A DNA stretch of 62,176 nt from Mycobacterium angelicum (GTDB lineage Bacteria > Actinomycetota > Actinomycetes > Mycobacteriales > Mycobacteriaceae): positions 1 through 62,176 of the forward strand of contig NZ_MVHE01000029.1 of the NCBI RefSeq assembly GCF_002086155.1, in the 5' to 3' direction. This document shows positions 25,477 to 33,540 of the stretch, one piece after another. The notes below the pieces were generated by a model. It saw nothing but the letters and a program-made list of their open reading frames with translations. It made no database searches and was not told the DNA's origin. How positions within the stretch are numbered: the first letter of the stretch is position 1; every line of letters begins with the position of its first letter. A program made the position numbers and the translations under genes.

Positions 25477-26397
25477 GTGACAGACCTGTTGCGTCGCTCC
25501 GAGCTGGCCGTACCCGCAAGCAATGACAACATGTTCGACAAGGCCGCGGCGTGCGGGGCCGATCTGGTGTTCCTTGACCTCGAAGACGCGGTACCCGTGG
25601 CGTTCAAAGCGGAATCGCGTGCCAAGGCGATCGCCGCCCTCAACGACATCGACTGGGGCACAACGGCTCGCGCGGTGCGCATCAACGGCCTGGACACCCA
25701 ATGGTGTCACGATGATCTCATCGAGGTGGTGACCAAGGCCGGGGCGAACCTCGACACGGTTATCATCCCGAAGGCCCGTACCGCGCGCGATGTCTGGTGG
25801 GTCGACGTGTTGCTCACTCAGCTGGAGTCAAAGTTAGGGCTGGACGACCCTATTCGGCTTGAAGTCCTGATCGAAGAAGTCGAGGGCCTGGCCAATGCCG
25901 AGGCGATCGCGGTGGCCAGCCCCCGGCTGGATGCCCTGATCTTCGGGGTGGGCGACTTCTCCCTGTCCCAGGGCGCCCGGGTGGACACCAACTTCGTTCC
26001 GCTGGGCGAATATCCCGGCGACTTCTGGCATTACGCGCGCAACAAGGTCATCGTCGCCGCGCGGATCGCGGGCATCGACGCAATCGATGCGCCCTATCCC
26101 GACTACCGCGATCTGGCCGGATACGAGCGCGACGCCAGGCGGGCGTCGTTGCTCGGCTACACCGGCAAGTGGGCGATCCACCCCTCCCAGGTTCCCGTCG
26201 CCAACGAGGTATACGCGCCGACTGCCGACGAAATCGCCTTGGCGCAGCGCAATCTCGCTGCCTACCGTGAGGCGGAGGCCAAGGGACGTGGCGCGGTCGG
26301 TGTCGACGGTGTGCTGGTCGACGCCGCGCATGTGAAGATGGCGCAGGAAACGCTGGCCCGGGCGGCGTTGATCAACGCCGGCGACTCAGCTCGCTGA
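25477..26397 (+). CDS. HpcH/HpaI aldolase / CitE-like CoA-ester lyase
   Basis: This is a 306-aa TIM-barrel lyase of the CitE group (malyl-, citramalyl- or related beta-hydroxyacyl-CoA lyase). It shows the metal and CoA-site pattern FLDLEDAVP, ARAVRINGLDT, LEVLIEEVEGLANAEAI (metal Glu) and LIFGVGDFSLSQGA. GTG 25477 has GAGGAAAGGA ending seven bases before it, so it is preferred over GTG 25459, which overlaps the upstream stop. Its last 26 bp overlap the convergent kinase gene. It is the third gene of the GntR-linked operon. Confidence 0.87.
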   Translation: MTDLLRRSELAVPASNDNMFDKAAACGADLVFLDLEDAVPVAFKAESRAKAIAALNDIDWGTTARAVRINGLDTQWCHDDLIEVVTKAGANLDTVIIPKARTARDVWWVDVLLTQLESKLGLDDPIRLEVLIEEVEGLANAEAIAVASPRLDALIFGVGDFSLSQGARVDTNFVPLGEYPGDFWHYARNKVIVAARIAGIDAIDAPYPDYRDLAGYERDARRASLLGYTGKWAIHPSQVPVANEVYAPTADEIALAQRNLAAYREAEAKGRGAVGVDGVLVDAAHVKMAQETLARAALINAGDSAR

Positions 26398-27262
26398 GAT
26401 CGGGCCGACCGCCGAGGTGCTGCACCGTGCAGCTGGCCGCCGCAGCCGCGCACTCACCCGCCTGCTCCGGCTGCGCGCCCGTGCGCAGCGCGGCGATGAG
26501 CCCGGCCACGAATGCGTCGCCGGCACCCGTTCGATCGACCACGTCCACGTCGGCGAATTCGAACAGGCGGCTGCCCCCGTTCCACACCAGTAAGTCGCCT
26601 ACGTCCGGGATGGCGAGCGCGACCATCCGAGGTCCATCCGCCAGTATCCGATCGCCCAACTCCTTCGCCGCTTCCATGCTGGCGACGTCGTGCCCGGCGA
26701 TCAGGGCGGCCTCCGCGGCGTCGGCGCGCAGCACATCGACCAGCGCAAGAAGCGCGGCTTGGCTGCGCTGTTCTGGTGCGCCATCGGCCACTACGAGCGC
26801 ACCAGATCGCTTTGCCCGCCGCGCCGCGTCCAGGACGGTAGCGGCCGGTTGCTGCAGCTGGATCGAGACGGTGTCCGCGCGGTCGAACAACGCAGCCGAT
26901 CGGCCCACGTCGGCCACCTGAACCAGGGACGGCTCCGGAATAGCTTCCAGCAGAATACGATTCGGCGGCGGACCGATGACGTCGATCAATAGCGCGGTAG
27001 TACCGCGGCGCACTACCCCCTCGATGTCGATGCCATCCTGTGCGGCTTGCCCCAATATCGATGCCCCGACGGCGTCGTCACCCACCACGCCGATCAACGC
27101 GACCGGCGCTCCGAGCTGGGCCAGGCCCACAGCTTGGTTAGCCCCCTTGCCGCCCAGGCATTCCTGTCGCTGCAGCACGGTACTGGACGAACCCGCCGTC
27201 GGCGCACCGTCGGTCCGCAATACCAGGTCGCGCCCGATCTGACCGATGACCACCACACCCAT
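26372..27262 (-). CDS. PfkB family sugar kinase (ribokinase-like)
   Basis: This is a 296-aa kinase of the ribokinase superfamily. It shows the substrate-binding GGKGANQAVGLAQLG near residue 37 and the ATP/anion-hole signature DRTGAGDAFVAGL with the catalytic Asp near residue 250. ATG 27262 gives the normal N-terminus MGVVVIGQIGRDLVLR; the frame extends to 27340 but adds nothing family-like. The sugar substrate is unknown. It is convergent with the CitE-like gene and may be unrelated to that pathway. Confidence 0.85.
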   Translation of the reverse strand: MGVVVIGQIGRDLVLRTDGAPTAGSSSTVLQRQECLGGKGANQAVGLAQLGAPVALIGVVGDDAVGASILGQAAQDGIDIEGVVRRGTTALLIDVIGPPPNRILLEAIPEPSLVQVADVGRSAALFDRADTVSIQLQQPAATVLDAARRAKRSGALVVADGAPEQRSQAALLALVDVLRADAAEAALIAGHDVASMEAAKELGDRILADGPRMVALAIPDVGDLLVWNGGSRLFEFADVDVVDRTGAGDAFVAGLIAALRTGAQPEQAGECAAAAASCTVQHLGGRPDLSELSRRR

Positions 27263-27422
27263 TACCGGCCGCGATACCCATTTTGATTGCGCGTAAACGC
27301 GTCTCAAAGCGCCGACGGCGGTAACCCCGGAACGGACCACACGTCAAGATGCCGTCGCACCCTGAGATCGGCTAGCGTGGCCCAATGCGGTCGGGACCAC
27401 GATGACTGCCATGGGAGAGCGC

Positions 27423-28409
27423 ATGCCCCGGGTGGCGATACTCGACGACTATGCCGGGATGGCCCTGGACCTCGCTGATTGGTCGGCGGTACAGAGCAGC
27501 GCAGAGGTGACGGTTTTCGACCACCACCTCTCCGAAGCCGAGGCCGCGGACCTGCTGCGGCCGTTCGACGTACTGTGCACCATGCGCGAACGGATGGCGT
27601 TTCCGCGCAGCCTGATTGAGCAATTGCCGGTTCTCAAGCTGATCACCATCGTCGGCAGGAACCTGCCCAACCTGGATATGGCCGCCGCGACCGAGCAGCG
27701 CGTCCTGGTCGCTCACACGAATTTCGCCCACCCGCGATTCCGGTCCATCGGTGACGCGACACCGGAATTCGCCTGGGGACTGTTGATTGCGACGGTGCGC
27801 AATCTCGCCGCGGAGCACGAGCGTATGCGTGCGGGGGGTTGGCAGGCTAGCGCCGGAATGACGCTGTCCGGCAAGACACTTGGGCTCCTCGGCCTGGGCA
27901 GGGTCGGCAGCCGCATGGCCGAGTACGCCAAAGTGTTTGGTATGGAGGTCATTGCGTGGAGCCAGAACCTCACCCCGGCGGCCGCCGCGGCCGCCGGTGT
28001 CCGCCGGGTGGAGAAGGCGGCGCTCTTCGAAGAAGCCGACGTGGTCTCCGTTCACCTGGTGCTCTCCGAGCGCACGCGAGGTCTGGTGGGCGCGCCTGAG
28101 TTGGCCCTGATGAAGCCGCACGCATATCTGATCAACACGTCGCGCGGTCCGATCGTCGACGAGGCCGCGCTGATCACCGCGCTGCGGAGCGGGAGCATCG
28201 CCGGAGCCGGCTTGGATGTGTTCGACGTCGAACCGCCGCCGCCGGATCATCCGCTGCGGTCGCTGCCGAACGTGACGTTGAGCCCCCATCTGGGATATGT
28301 CACCCGCGAGATGCTGGGCGCCTTCTACGCCGACACCGTGGAAGCAGTGACGGCCTGGCTGGACGGCGAGCCCGTCCGGATCGCCAATCCCGAGGCGCTA
28401 CCGCACTAG
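27423..28409 (+). CDS. D-2-hydroxyacid dehydrogenase family protein
   Basis: This is a 328-aa NAD-dependent dehydrogenase that interconverts 2-hydroxy and 2-oxo acids. It shows the Rossmann motif GLLGLGRVGSRMA (about residues 155-167), the segment DVVSVHLVLSERTRGLVG, the catalytic Arg in INTSRGPIVDEAAL, the Glu in LDVFDVEPPPPDHPL and the His in LSPHLGYVT. ATG 27423 is preferred because GGGAGAG lies just upstream; ATG 27402 is also in frame. It stands alone on the plus strand after the kinase. It could process a hydroxyacid from the upstream cluster, which is inference. Confidence 0.87.
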   Translation: MPRVAILDDYAGMALDLADWSAVQSSAEVTVFDHHLSEAEAADLLRPFDVLCTMRERMAFPRSLIEQLPVLKLITIVGRNLPNLDMAAATEQRVLVAHTNFAHPRFRSIGDATPEFAWGLLIATVRNLAAEHERMRAGGWQASAGMTLSGKTLGLLGLGRVGSRMAEYAKVFGMEVIAWSQNLTPAAAAAAGVRRVEKAALFEEADVVSVHLVLSERTRGLVGAPELALMKPHAYLINTSRGPIVDEAALITALRSGSIAGAGLDVFDVEPPPPDHPLRSLPNVTLSPHLGYVTREMLGAFYADTVEAVTAWLDGEPVRIANPEALPH

Positions 28410-28431
28410 GAGGCCCGCAGCCGCCCACTTG

Positions 28432-29508
28432 TCAGCGCGCCAGCCCCGGCGCCGGGCGTCCGGCGAACAGCGGCAGGTCTAGGTAAGTCTTGATGCCCGG
28501 CTCGGCGGCACAGACGTCGGGAATGGCATTGACGCAGTGATTGGCCGTCGCCACCACACCCGGATTGCGGTGCAGCCCTTCGGCGATCGACGGCGGCTGC
28601 AAACCCTTGAAGGTGAGGCTCACGGTGGGATCACCGGTGATCTCGACCTCGAACCGTTCGCCCCGACCACCGAAATTCCAGGCCGGCTCCAGGTTGGCTT
28701 CGCCCATCAGCCAGTTGACCGCCGCGGTGATGACCGGCTCGCCGTCGGCCAGGGCTTGCCAGCGGAACCGGCGCGCGGCAACGGTTCCCGCGGTGATTGG
28801 GAATGGGTCGTAGTCGATGTCGGCGGTTGCCACCGCGATGTCCTGACTGGTTCTGATGTTGGGTTCGATGCGAAAACCCATGTGGTCGGCGATCATTCGC
28901 ACCGACATCTTGAATCCCGATTCGAGCAGGGTTGCCATGGGTCCCTGCATGGCTTCCTCCGGGGTGCCGCCGAACCCCATGATGTGCCGCACCACGTCGG
29001 GGGCGTTGTAGGTCCGGATGTCGGAGAACTCCTCGGCGCGCACGTGCGTGATTGCCGACGACAGCGACGACACCATGAGCGGGAAGCGTTCGGTGATGCC
29101 GCCGGGGTGGATGCCCGAGCCGTGCAGGGTCACCCCACCCTCGACTGCCGCGTCGGCGATCGCCTTGACCGCAGGGTTGCTCAGGTCCGGATACACCCAG
29201 CCGACCGGGGTGACCACATTCTTCCCGGACCGCAGAATAGCCACGACTTCTTCGTCTTTGGGGACGAGCGGGCTGTACACCACGCAATCGGCATCCAGCG
29301 CCAGCGCCTCGTCGGCGCTGGTGCTCGCGGTGACACCGAGCGGCGCGGCGCCGATGATCCGGCCGACGTCGACGCCGTGCTTGTCGGCGCTGTGCACCCA
29401 GCAGCCGGCCAGCTCCAGCAGCGGGTGATCGAGCACGCATTCGATCGCGGCCTTGCCCACACCCCCCGTCGCCCATTGGATGACACGAAGCTTGCCAGGA
29501 TTACCCAT
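28432..29508 (-). CDS. DapB-like NAD(P)-binding protein (amine-dehydrogenase family), copy 1
   Basis: This is a 358-aa protein with an N-terminal Rossmann domain (VIQWATGGVGKAAIECVLDHP). It belongs to the family annotated as dihydrodipicolinate reductase-like or 2,4-diaminopentanoate dehydrogenase-like, abundant in mycobacteria and mostly unassigned. A paralog lies at 60354-61406, sharing the pattern WTTGNVGK...LELVGCY, DCVVYNPM, NVVT and the closing PDV/PAVVAAAPGI(A/K)TY(L/T)DLPL. A role in lysine synthesis is unlikely. It is divergent from a secreted protein gene across a perfect 17-bp inverted repeat. Confidence 0.78.
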   Translation of the reverse strand: MGNPGKLRVIQWATGGVGKAAIECVLDHPLLELAGCWVHSADKHGVDVGRIIGAAPLGVTASTSADEALALDADCVVYSPLVPKDEEVVAILRSGKNVVTPVGWVYPDLSNPAVKAIADAAVEGGVTLHGSGIHPGGITERFPLMVSSLSSAITHVRAEEFSDIRTYNAPDVVRHIMGFGGTPEEAMQGPMATLLESGFKMSVRMIADHMGFRIEPNIRTSQDIAVATADIDYDPFPITAGTVAARRFRWQALADGEPVITAAVNWLMGEANLEPAWNFGGRGERFEVEITGDPTVSLTFKGLQPPSIAEGLHRNPGVVATANHCVNAIPDVCAAEPGIKTYLDLPLFAGRPAPGLAR

Positions 29509-29530
29509 CGTGACCTCCCTGCTTGCCTAG

Positions 29531-29590
29531 CGCGAGCGTAACGCCACCGCGAAAAACAAACGCAAATCTCGCAGTGGCGTTACGCTCGCG
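29531..29590. repeat. Perfect 17-bp inverted repeat between divergent genes
   Basis: CGCGAGCGTAACGCCAC (29531-29547) is exactly reverse-complementary to 29574-29590, with a 26-bp spacer. It fills the gap between the DapB-like gene (start 29508) and the secreted protein gene (start 29614), overlapping the promoter regions of both. It may be a shared operator or a dispersed mycobacterial palindrome. Confidence 0.8.
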
Positions 29591-29613
29591 AAAAGACGGG
29601 AAGGGGAGGCACC

Positions 29614-30033
29614 GTGTATCGAACAATCATCACCGCGCTGGCGGTCGTCTTTGTCGGTGCTTGGCTAGGGGTCCCGCAGGCCGCCGCCGACAACCCGGTC
29701 TGCACATCGACCTGGTGTTCCTTCCTGGCTCCCTCGCACAACCTGGGTTGCGAGATCAACTATCACCGCGGCAGTGGCATAGGCGATGAAACGTATTGTC
29801 AGACCGACTCGCCGCCGCAGTCGGTGCGCATGGCCACCGACGGATCGTTCAAGACCTGCACGGGCGAGACCTGTCTGGGCAATGCGGGCCAAGGCACTCC
29901 GACCCTGGCCTACGGCATGACCGCCGGGCTCGGCCCGTTCAACTGCCGGTCGGAATCCAGCGGGGTCACCTGTACCGTCACCGGAGGCCGCGGCTTCACC
30001 ATCTCCACCGCGGGTGTCACACCGGTCGGCTAG
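29614..30033 (+). CDS. Small secreted protein, Cys-rich, DUF6636-like
   Basis: This is a 139-aa exported protein. A signal peptide (MYRTIITALAVVFVGAWLGVPQAAA) ends at AAADNP, with a likely cleavage after Ala. The mature part has six cysteines in pairs (CTSTWC, LGC, YC, CTGETC, FNC, VTC) and the pattern CSFLAPSHNLGCEI. This recalls DUF6636-type secreted proteins that begin with a structural 'SPSGNIGC' motif; the family call is tentative. The function is unknown; disulfide-stabilised and extracellular or cell-wall located by inference. Confidence 0.72.
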   Translation: MYRTIITALAVVFVGAWLGVPQAAADNPVCTSTWCSFLAPSHNLGCEINYHRGSGIGDETYCQTDSPPQSVRMATDGSFKTCTGETCLGNAGQGTPTLAYGMTAGLGPFNCRSESSGVTCTVTGGRGFTISTAGVTPVG

Positions 30034-30036
30034 CGC

Positions 30037-30074
30037 TGTCCTCAACTGTCAAAAATTTGTCCTCTGCTGTCAAG
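30037..30074 (+). promoter_or_regulatory. Helically phased TGTC direct repeats upstream of the BVMO gene
   Basis: Two 17-bp direct repeats (TGTCCTCAACTGTCAAA at 30037 and TGTCCTCTGCTGTCAAG at 30058) match at 14 of 17 positions with a 21-bp period. TGTC therefore occurs at 30037, 30047, 30058 and 30068, spaced 10, 11 and 10 bp, on one face of the helix. It lies 84-121 bp before the monooxygenase start and may bind a regulator cooperatively. Confidence 0.5.
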
Positions 30075-30157
30075 ACGACTGAGCGGGTGCTGCGGCACTG
30101 TGGGTAGTACCGCCCCGGACAGAGGAGTTCGGGGGAGAACCCGAACAGGACGAACCC

Positions 30158-31651
30158 ATGAACTCCAGCAGCATCGAACACGTCGACGTGTTGATCGTTG
30201 GTGCCGGCATCTCGGGCATCGGCGCTGCCCACTACCTACAGACCATGCAGCCCGCCAAGTCATTTGCGATCGTTGAGGCGCGCGACGACATCGGCGGCAC
30301 CTGGGACCTGTTCCGGTATCCGGGAATTCGCTCGGACTCCGATCTGCACACGTTCAGCTACGAGTTCAAGGCGTGGGAGGACGACAAGGCGATCGCCAGC
30401 GCCGAAGCCATCATGTCCTACCTGCGCGAGACGGTCGCCCAGGACGGCATCAGGAAGGTAATCCGGTTCGGGCACAAGGTGATCGCAGCGGCGTGGCACA
30501 CCCAAGACGCCCGGTGGTTGGTCGTGATCGAGCGTAACGACACCGGCGAGCGCCTGTCCATGAGCTGCGGATGGTTCTTCTGCGCCAGCGGCTACTACCG
30601 CTACGACGAAGGTTTCACTCCGGAATTCCCTGGCCGCGAACGGTTTACCGGCCAGGTCGTGCACCCGCAGCACTGGCCCGAGGATCTGGACTACCGCGGT
30701 AAGCGGGTGGTGGTAATCGGTAGCGGCGCGACCGCGGTCACGCTGGTGCCCGCCATGGCCGAGACCGCCGGGCATGTCACCATGCTGCAGCGCTCGCCGA
30801 CCTACATCGTGCCGGTGCCGTCGGAGGACCGCATCGCCAACGCCCTGCCCAAGCTGGTCGGCCGCGACCGGGCTTTTGCGCTCACCCGCCGCAAGAACAT
30901 CCTCAAACAACGAGTGGTCTGGCGGTTGTGCCAGCAGTATCCCGGGGCCGCACGCCGGCTGATCCGCCACCTCAATGCCAAGCAGTTGCCCGCCGGTTAT
31001 CCGGTCGACGAGCACTTCCGGCCCGCCTACAACCCGTGGGATCAGCGCCTGTGCGCCGTGCCGGATGCCGATATGTTCCGGGCCATCCGCGACGGCCGGG
31101 CATCGGTGGTCACCGACCGGATCGACACCTTCACCGAAACGGGCATCCGGTTGCAATCGGGGGAGGAACTGGAAGCCGACATCATCGTCACCGCAACGGG
31201 TCTGAACCTGCTGGCCTTCGGCGGCATCCAATTCTCCGTCGACGGAGTTGCGGTCAAAGTCTCGGAAAAGGTTGCCTTCAAAGGATTTCTGCTCAGCGAT
31301 GTGCCCAACTTCGCGTACGTGTTCGGCTACACCAACTCGTCATGGACGCTGAAGGTCGGCCTGGTGTGCGAACACTTCTGCCGGCTGTTGGCGCACATGG
31401 ACGCCCACGGCCACACCATCTGCTACCCGCAACCGCCCGAATCGATGCCCACCCGGCCGCTACTGGAAATCACCTCCGGTTATGCCAGGCGAGCCGCCGG
31501 CCAATTGCCGCACCAGGGGACCGAAGGGCCTTGGCGCACCTGCATGGACTACCGAACGGATCGAAAGATGTTGCGCGACGGGCCGGTCGACGACGACCAC
31601 CTGCGCTTCACCAACTCGGCTGATGAACCCGCGCCGGCGCTGGCCGGGTAG
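30158..31651 (+). CDS. Baeyer-Villiger / flavin-containing monooxygenase (EtaA-like)
   Basis: This is a 497-aa FAD/NADPH enzyme that inserts oxygen next to ketones or oxidises S/N centres. It shows the FAD-binding GAGISGIGAA (about residues 14-23), the BVMO fingerprint FTGQVVHPQHW (F163-W173), and the NADPH-binding GSGATAVTLVPAMAETAGHVTMLQRSPTYI. Overall it reads like EtaA/EthA (Rv3854c) and MymA (Rv3083) of M. tuberculosis, closer to EtaA by eye. A WS/DGAT gene follows 27 bp downstream, so lipid or wax-ester metabolism is a plausible setting. If EthA-like, it might activate thioamide prodrugs; this is unproven. Confidence 0.85.
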   Translation: MNSSSIEHVDVLIVGAGISGIGAAHYLQTMQPAKSFAIVEARDDIGGTWDLFRYPGIRSDSDLHTFSYEFKAWEDDKAIASAEAIMSYLRETVAQDGIRKVIRFGHKVIAAAWHTQDARWLVVIERNDTGERLSMSCGWFFCASGYYRYDEGFTPEFPGRERFTGQVVHPQHWPEDLDYRGKRVVVIGSGATAVTLVPAMAETAGHVTMLQRSPTYIVPVPSEDRIANALPKLVGRDRAFALTRRKNILKQRVVWRLCQQYPGAARRLIRHLNAKQLPAGYPVDEHFRPAYNPWDQRLCAVPDADMFRAIRDGRASVVTDRIDTFTETGIRLQSGEELEADIIVTATGLNLLAFGGIQFSVDGVAVKVSEKVAFKGFLLSDVPNFAYVFGYTNSSWTLKVGLVCEHFCRLLAHMDAHGHTICYPQPPESMPTRPLLEITSGYARRAAGQLPHQGTEGPWRTCMDYRTDRKMLRDGPVDDDHLRFTNSADEPAPALAG

Positions 31652-31678
31652 CACCGGCTAACTCACGAGGAGCACACG

Positions 31679-33034
31679 ATGGAATTGATGTCACCGGTCG
31701 ACGCGCTGTTCTTATCGGCGGAATCACGCGAGCATCCGCTGCACGTCGGCTCGTTGCAACTGTTCGAGCCGCCGGTGGGTGCCGGACGCGGGTTCGTCCG
31801 CGAGACCCACCGGGCGATGCTGGAATGCACCGACGTTTCGCCGCTGTTTCGCAAGCGGCCCAGTTCTTTTCGTGGCGCACTGACCAACGTCGGTTGGTCC
31901 ACCGACGACGACGTCGACCTCGGCTACCACGTGCGGCGGTCCGCACTGCCGGCGCCGGGACGGGTACGCGAGCTACTGGAGCTGACTTCGCGGCTGCACT
32001 CCAACCTGCTCGACCGGCATCGTCCGCTGTGGGAAACACACGTGATCGAAGGCCTGCGCGACGGCCGCTTCGCGATCTATTCCAAGATCCATCACGCCTT
32101 GGTCGACGGGGTTTCCGGGCTGGCGTTGATGCGGCAGTCGCTGCCCACCGACCCCACCGACCCGGACTTCCGGGCGACGTGGTCGCCGGCGCCGAAGGGG
32201 GCGACAACGCAAGGACGGCGAAACGCACTGCAGCAACTCGGCGGCCTGCTGGGATCCGTTGCGGGACTGGGTCCGTCGACGATCCGGCTGGCCCGCGCCG
32301 CGCTGCTGGAGCAGCAGTTGACGCTGCCCTTCGGCGCCCCGCGCACCATGCTGAACGTTCCGGTCGGGGGAGCGCGGCGCTGTGCCGCCGAGTCGTGGGA
32401 GCTGGACCGGGTCAAGTGGGTCAAGGACGCGGCCGGCGTGAGTCTCAACGACGTCGTGCTGGCGATGTGTGCCGGTGCGTTGCGTACCTATCTCGACGAA
32501 TACGACGCACTGCCGGACGCGCCGCTGGTGGCCATGGTCCCGGTGAGCCTGCGTAACGAGCGAGATGCGCTCGGCGGCAACATGGTTGGGGCCGTATTGT
32601 GCAACCTGGCGACCCACCTCGACGATCCGGCGCAGCGTCTCGAGGCGATCCACACTTCGATGCGCGACAACAAGCGGGTGCTGGCCCAATTGCCGCGGGC
32701 GCAAGCGCTGGCGCTCTCGATGGCATTGCTGAGCCCGGCCGCCATCAACATCCTGCCCGGACTGGCCAAGGTGACCCCGCCGCCGTTCAACGTGTGCATC
32801 TCGAATGTGCCCGGCGTGCGTGAGCCGCACTACTTCAACGGCGCCCGGCTGGTCGGCAACTACCCAATGTCCTTGGCGCTCAACGGACAAGCTCTCAATA
32901 TCACGTTGACCAGTACCGCCGACAGCCTGGACTTCGGGGTCGTGGGATGCCGCCGCAGCGTGCCGCACCTGCAGCGGGTGCTCAGCCACCTCGAGACGTC
33001 GCTGAAGGAACTGGAGCGAGCCGTCGGCCTCTAG
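31679..33034 (+). CDS. WS/DGAT acyltransferase, copy 1
   Basis: This is a 451-aa wax-ester synthase/diacylglycerol acyltransferase-fold enzyme that esterifies acyl-CoA to glycerides or alcohols. The active-site motif HHALVDG (H138, H139, D143) is intact. A conserved NDVVLAMCAGALRTYL block and the closing SNVPGVREPHYFNGARL / PMSLALNGQALNIT block follow. GAGGAG precedes ATG 31679. It is probably cotranscribed with the BVMO. It is a close paralog of the gene at 36514-37872, which starts with the same MELM-P-D motif and ESREHP-HVG. Confidence 0.87.
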   Translation: MELMSPVDALFLSAESREHPLHVGSLQLFEPPVGAGRGFVRETHRAMLECTDVSPLFRKRPSSFRGALTNVGWSTDDDVDLGYHVRRSALPAPGRVRELLELTSRLHSNLLDRHRPLWETHVIEGLRDGRFAIYSKIHHALVDGVSGLALMRQSLPTDPTDPDFRATWSPAPKGATTQGRRNALQQLGGLLGSVAGLGPSTIRLARAALLEQQLTLPFGAPRTMLNVPVGGARRCAAESWELDRVKWVKDAAGVSLNDVVLAMCAGALRTYLDEYDALPDAPLVAMVPVSLRNERDALGGNMVGAVLCNLATHLDDPAQRLEAIHTSMRDNKRVLAQLPRAQALALSMALLSPAAINILPGLAKVTPPPFNVCISNVPGVREPHYFNGARLVGNYPMSLALNGQALNITLTSTADSLDFGVVGCRRSVPHLQRVLSHLETSLKELERAVGL

Positions 33035-33061
33035 CCGCAGCGCTGCACGCTGGGCAAATCC

Positions 33062-33124
33062 TGACGCCAGCGTCATTTATTACCTACGCGACCGTAGCCT
33101 TTAGTAACTATTGACAATAGTTAC
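33062..33124 (+). promoter_or_regulatory. Promoter/operator region of the PE-PPE-Esx cassette
   Basis: A perfect 21-bp palindrome, GTAACTATTG-A-CAATAGTTAC, lies at 33104-33124. It contains a -35-like TTGACA (33111-33116), so a bound repressor would block the promoter. A second perfect palindrome TGACGC-CA-GCGTCA is at 33062-33075. The PE15-like start is about 100 bp downstream. The site does not look like the IdeR iron box; the sequence fits a TetR- or MarR-type dimer. Confidence 0.6.
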
Positions 33125-33225
33125 GATCCGTGAGATTTATTTCCCGACATCTGTGCAATATGCGGCCGCGACCGAAAACCTTCGGGCTTGCGGCCTGTTG
33201 AAACGCGCCCAAAGGAGTGTCGGGA

Positions 33226-33540
33226 ATGACGCTGCAAGTAGTTCCGGAAGGTTTGGCCGCGGCCAGTGCTGCGGTGGAAGCGCTGACCATGCGGCTGGTC
33301 GCGGCGCAAGCCGCGGTCGCGCCCCTCATCACGGCGGTGGTGCCGCCTGCGGCGGATCCGGTGTCGCTGCAGACCGCCGCCGAGTTCAGTGCCAAGGGTG
33401 ACGAGCATGTCGCGCTGGTGGCCGAAGGCATCGAAGAGCTTGGCCGGTCGGCCGCCGGCGTCGCCGAGTCCGGGATCAGCTACACCGTCGGCGATGGCGC
33501 CGCGGTGGCCTCGTACCTCGCGCTCGGCAGCTGGGTATGA
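33226..33540 (+). CDS. PE15-like PE protein
   Basis: This is a 104-aa PE protein matching remembered PE15 (Rv1386): MTLQVVPEGLAAASAAVEALT..., PPAADPVSLQTAAEFSAKG, with the YxxxD secretion signal at Y86 TVG D90. AAAGGAG (33211-33217) sets ATG 33226 as start over GTG 33217. The stop overlaps the PPE start (ATGA), so the hairpin partner is made in equal amounts. In M. tuberculosis the PE15/PPE20 pair has been linked to ESX-3 secretion and calcium passage; transfer of that function here is inference. Confidence 0.88.
   Translation: MTLQVVPEGLAAASAAVEALTMRLVAAQAAVAPLITAVVPPAADPVSLQTAAEFSAKGDEHVALVAEGIEELGRSAAGVAESGISYTVGDGAAVASYLALGSWV

Noticed and set aside
28432..29508. Authentic dapB (lysine biosynthesis dihydrodipicolinate reductase)
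   Set aside because: Too long (358 aa against about 245), lacks the DapB signature E-(L/M)-HH-x-K-x-D, and a second paralog exists in the window; it is a DapB-fold relative.
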